DNA from: an uncultured Bacteroidales bacterium
Lineage (GTDB): Bacteria; Bacteroidota; Bacteroidia; Bacteroidales; F082
DNA length: 7,913 nucleotides
Assembly: GCA_937884015.1 (NCBI GenBank)
Contig: CALGBV010000256.1
Location: forward strand, 1 to 7,913
Direction: 5' to 3'
Position numbers and translations under genes: made by a program. The notes below the pieces were generated by a model, which worked only from the letters and a program-made list of their open reading frames with translations, was not told the DNA's origin and did not search any database. Of this stretch, positions 6,171 to 7,913 are shown one piece after another (the stretch's first letter is position 1; every line of letters begins with the position of its first letter).

Positions 6171-7346
6171 ATGGAAATCAGCATGTTCCTTGAACCCGTT
6201 TCGGAAAAATGCTTTGCCGAAACGACACGACCAGGCAAAAACACCCTTGGCGAAACCATTGACATTTATCGGAACGAGGACAATTTTCCAGACTTGGAAA
6301 ACGTGCAGTTGGCCCTGCTCGGCATCAAGGAAGAACGCGGTGCCGTCGACAACCGTGGCTGTGGCGACGGCATCGATTATATCAGGAAATCGCTTTATCA
6401 GCTTTTCAATCACTGGGAAGATTTGAAAATCGTCGATTTGGGCGATGTCAGGACGGGTAACGAAATCAGCGACACGTATTATGCCGTCAATCAGGTGCTT
6501 ACCGAATTGATGAAAAACCATATCGTGCCTATTATTATAGGTGCTTCGCAAGACATGACTTATCCGATGTATCAGGTTTATGAACCGACGGGACGATTGG
6601 TGAACATTGCCGCCATCGACCCGCTTTTCGACATCGGAAACGACAACGAACAGTTGAATTCCCATTCCTATCTGAGTCATATCATTCTACATCAACCCAA
6701 TTTCCTTTTCAATTTCACCAACATCGGTTATCAATCATATTATGTTGACAATGAAAGTATTGAGTTGATGAAACAGCTGCTTTTCGACACCTACCGCTTG
6801 GGTTCGATGAAACAAAACATCGAGCTGACGGAGCCGCTTATCCGCAATGCCAACATCCTCAGCATCGATATGTCTGCCATCCGTGCGGCCGATGCACCTG
6901 GTGTGAAAAACGCTTCGCCGAACGGTTTCAATGGAGAAGAGGCCTGCCGCATGACACGCTATGCCGGTTTGAGTTTCAAACTGTCGTCAATCGGTTTCTT
7001 TGAATACAATCCGCATTACGACATCAACTCGCGCACAGCCAACCTGATAGCCGAAATGATCTGGTATTTCATCGAAGGTTTCTCGAACCGTCAGGACGAC
7101 ATCCCTACATTGGAAAGCACCGATTTCACGCGCTACAACGTGCAAATCGGCGAAGGCCAGGAAAACCTGATTTTCCTTTGCCACAAAATTTCCGGCAAAT
7201 GGTGGATGGACATGTCGTTCATGAAAGCCGACGATATGCGCTTCGAGCGGCATCATTTCATTCCCTGTTCGAAAGAAGACTACGACCAAGCCATGCGCAA
7301 CGAACTGCCCGACAAGTGGTGGCAATTCTATCAGAAACTGATGTAA
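6171..7346 (+). CDS. Arginase/formimidoylglutamase-fold protein with altered metal site
   Basis: This 391-residue protein has no signal peptide, so it should be cytoplasmic. It belongs by overall pattern to the ureohydrolase (arginase, agmatinase, formimidoylglutamase) superfamily, in a form seen in Bacteroidota. The three canonical metal motifs can be placed but are altered. GGDHS is G-A-S-Q-D (124-128). DAHxD is D-P-L-F-D (150-154). SxDxD is S-I-D-M-S (231-235). Using rat arginase as guide, Asp150, Asp154 and Asp233 are kept, while His101, His126 and Asp234 correspond to Gln127, Leu152 and Ser235. The second manganese site therefore looks lost, and formimidoylglutamase or arginase activity is doubtful. 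Residues about 310-391 form an extra C-terminal region rich in Trp and Tyr (GKWWMDMSF, then P-D-K-W-W-Q-F-Y). A good promoter precedes it, and a secreted deiminase gene follows after 30 nt. Ordinary codon use and full length argue against a pseudogene. Confidence 0.8.
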   Translation: MEISMFLEPVSEKCFAETTRPGKNTLGETIDIYRNEDNFPDLENVQLALLGIKEERGAVDNRGCGDGIDYIRKSLYQLFNHWEDLKIVDLGDVRTGNEISDTYYAVNQVLTELMKNHIVPIIIGASQDMTYPMYQVYEPTGRLVNIAAIDPLFDIGNDNEQLNSHSYLSHIILHQPNFLFNFTNIGYQSYYVDNESIELMKQLLFDTYRLGSMKQNIELTEPLIRNANILSIDMSAIRAADAPGVKNASPNGFNGEEACRMTRYAGLSFKLSSIGFFEYNPHYDINSRTANLIAEMIWYFIEGFSNRQDDIPTLESTDFTRYNVQIGEGQENLIFLCHKISGKWWMDMSFMKADDMRFERHHFIPCSKEDYDQAMRNELPDKWWQFYQKLM

Positions 7347-7376
7347 ATCGTTGAATAACATAATTTTATCACAATA

Positions 7377-7913
7377 ATGAAACGTTTTCTTTCAATTTTT
7401 ACTTTACTGGCCTTGATGACGGCATCGGTCAGTTCGTTTGCTCAGGAAAAGAAGCCTGACTGGAAGAGATGGCATTATCTCTCCGAAGAAGAAATGCACA
7501 ACACCACTCGTGGTGTCAATTTCGTTCAGACCGACCCGCCGACTGGTACACCACGTTTCGTGGCCGAATTTGAACCTATGCAAGGCGTGTTGATCCGTTA
7601 TCCACTCGGCATTCCGGAAAGCCTTGTGGTTCAGTTGGCTAATAACTGCCATGTTTATTGCGTGGTGTCAAGTTCATATCAAAGCGGTGCCCAAAATACT
7701 TTCCAAAATGCAGGCGTGAACATGAACAACGTGACTTTTGTTAATGCGCCGACCGATTCATATTGGGTCCGCGATTACGGTCCGTGGTATATTTTTGAAG
7801 ACCGCGAACCAGCCATCGTTGATAATGTCTACAACCGTCCGCGTCCAAACGACGACAATGTTTCGGGCGTTTTTGCCAATTTCTGGAACATCCCGATGTA
7901 CGGCATGAACCTT
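7377..7913 (+). CDS. Secreted peptidylarginine deiminase-family protein (3' end outside window)
   Basis: PAD_porph-family guanidino-modifying enzymes convert arginine side chains to citrulline (peptidylarginine deiminase) or act on agmatine. The visible 179 residues start with a clear signal peptide (MKRFLSIFTLLALMTASVSSFAQ, cleavage before E-K-K). The family pattern E-F-E-P-M-Q-G-V-L-I-R-Y-P occupies residues 64-76. YWVRDYGPW at 129-137 supplies Asp133, the counterpart of catalytic Asp130 in Porphyromonas gingivalis PPAD. N-R-P-R-P-N-D-D at 153-160 resembles the PPAD segment with the two substrate-binding arginines; this and the signal peptide favour a PPAD-like enzyme over cytoplasmic agmatine deiminase. 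The catalytic His, Asn and Cys and any T9SS tail lie beyond the window, so activity and export route are unconfirmed. The ATG is 30 nt after the arginase-like stop with no clear promoter between, suggesting co-transcription. Confidence 0.85.
   Translation, partial: MKRFLSIFTLLALMTASVSSFAQEKKPDWKRWHYLSEEEMHNTTRGVNFVQTDPPTGTPRFVAEFEPMQGVLIRYPLGIPESLVVQLANNCHVYCVVSSSYQSGAQNTFQNAGVNMNNVTFVNAPTDSYWVRDYGPWYIFEDREPAIVDNVYNRPRPNDDNVSGVFANFWNIPMYGMNL

Noticed and set aside
7347..7376. TAATTTTA between the arginase-like and deiminase genes as a promoter
   Set aside because: It lacks the final G of TAnnTTTG and has no -33 element, so co-transcription is simpler.
7404..7652. 82-codon - strand open frame opposite the deiminase start
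   Set aside because: The + strand there encodes a signal peptide and family motifs; the antisense product has no recognisable features.

Overview
The window looks like chromosomal DNA from a member of the phylum Bacteroidota, most likely the order Bacteroidales. Four things point there: promoter-like TAnnTTTG elements with A-rich leaders instead of Shine-Dalgarno sites, a type IX secretion (T9SS) C-terminal sorting domain, an S46 dipeptidyl-peptidase, and a secreted peptidylarginine-deiminase relative of the Porphyromonas type. T9SS cargo argues against the genus Bacteroides itself, which generally lacks that system. The exact genus cannot be read from this sequence.

Layout. Bases 2-1176 (+) hold the end of a cell-elongation operon: mreC (5' part cut off by the window edge) and mreD. 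A hairpin at 1196-1221 sits between mreD and the convergent gene and could stop transcription from both sides. Bases 4014-1246 (-) hold a two-gene unit, an L,D-transpeptidase-domain lipoprotein followed 21 nt later by a large S46 serine dipeptidyl-peptidase with the acidic-residue (DPP11-like) specificity arginine. Bases 4015-4502 are mostly non-coding. They contain two divergent promoter-like elements and what looks like the wreck of a small lipoprotein gene (about 4075-4357), then a third promoter-like element. Bases 4503-6080 (+) encode a secreted right-handed beta-helix protein with a T9SS sorting tail. Bases 6171-7346 (+) encode an arginase/formimidoylglutamase-fold protein with several canonical manganese ligands replaced. 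Thirty nt downstream, from 7377 to the window end, begins a secreted PAD_porph-family deiminase, cut off at its 3' end.

How they fit together. Nearly every gene concerns the cell envelope or what passes through it: shape scaffold (MreC/MreD), peptidoglycan cross-linking (L,D-transpeptidase), periplasmic peptide digestion (S46 peptidase) and T9SS-type surface or secreted proteins (beta-helix protein, probably the deiminase). The arginase-fold protein has no signal peptide and should be cytoplasmic. Its pairing with a secreted guanidino-modifying enzyme is the most thought-provoking arrangement here. I saw no RNA gene, CRISPR array, insertion sequence or phage gene, and no clearly new multi-gene system.
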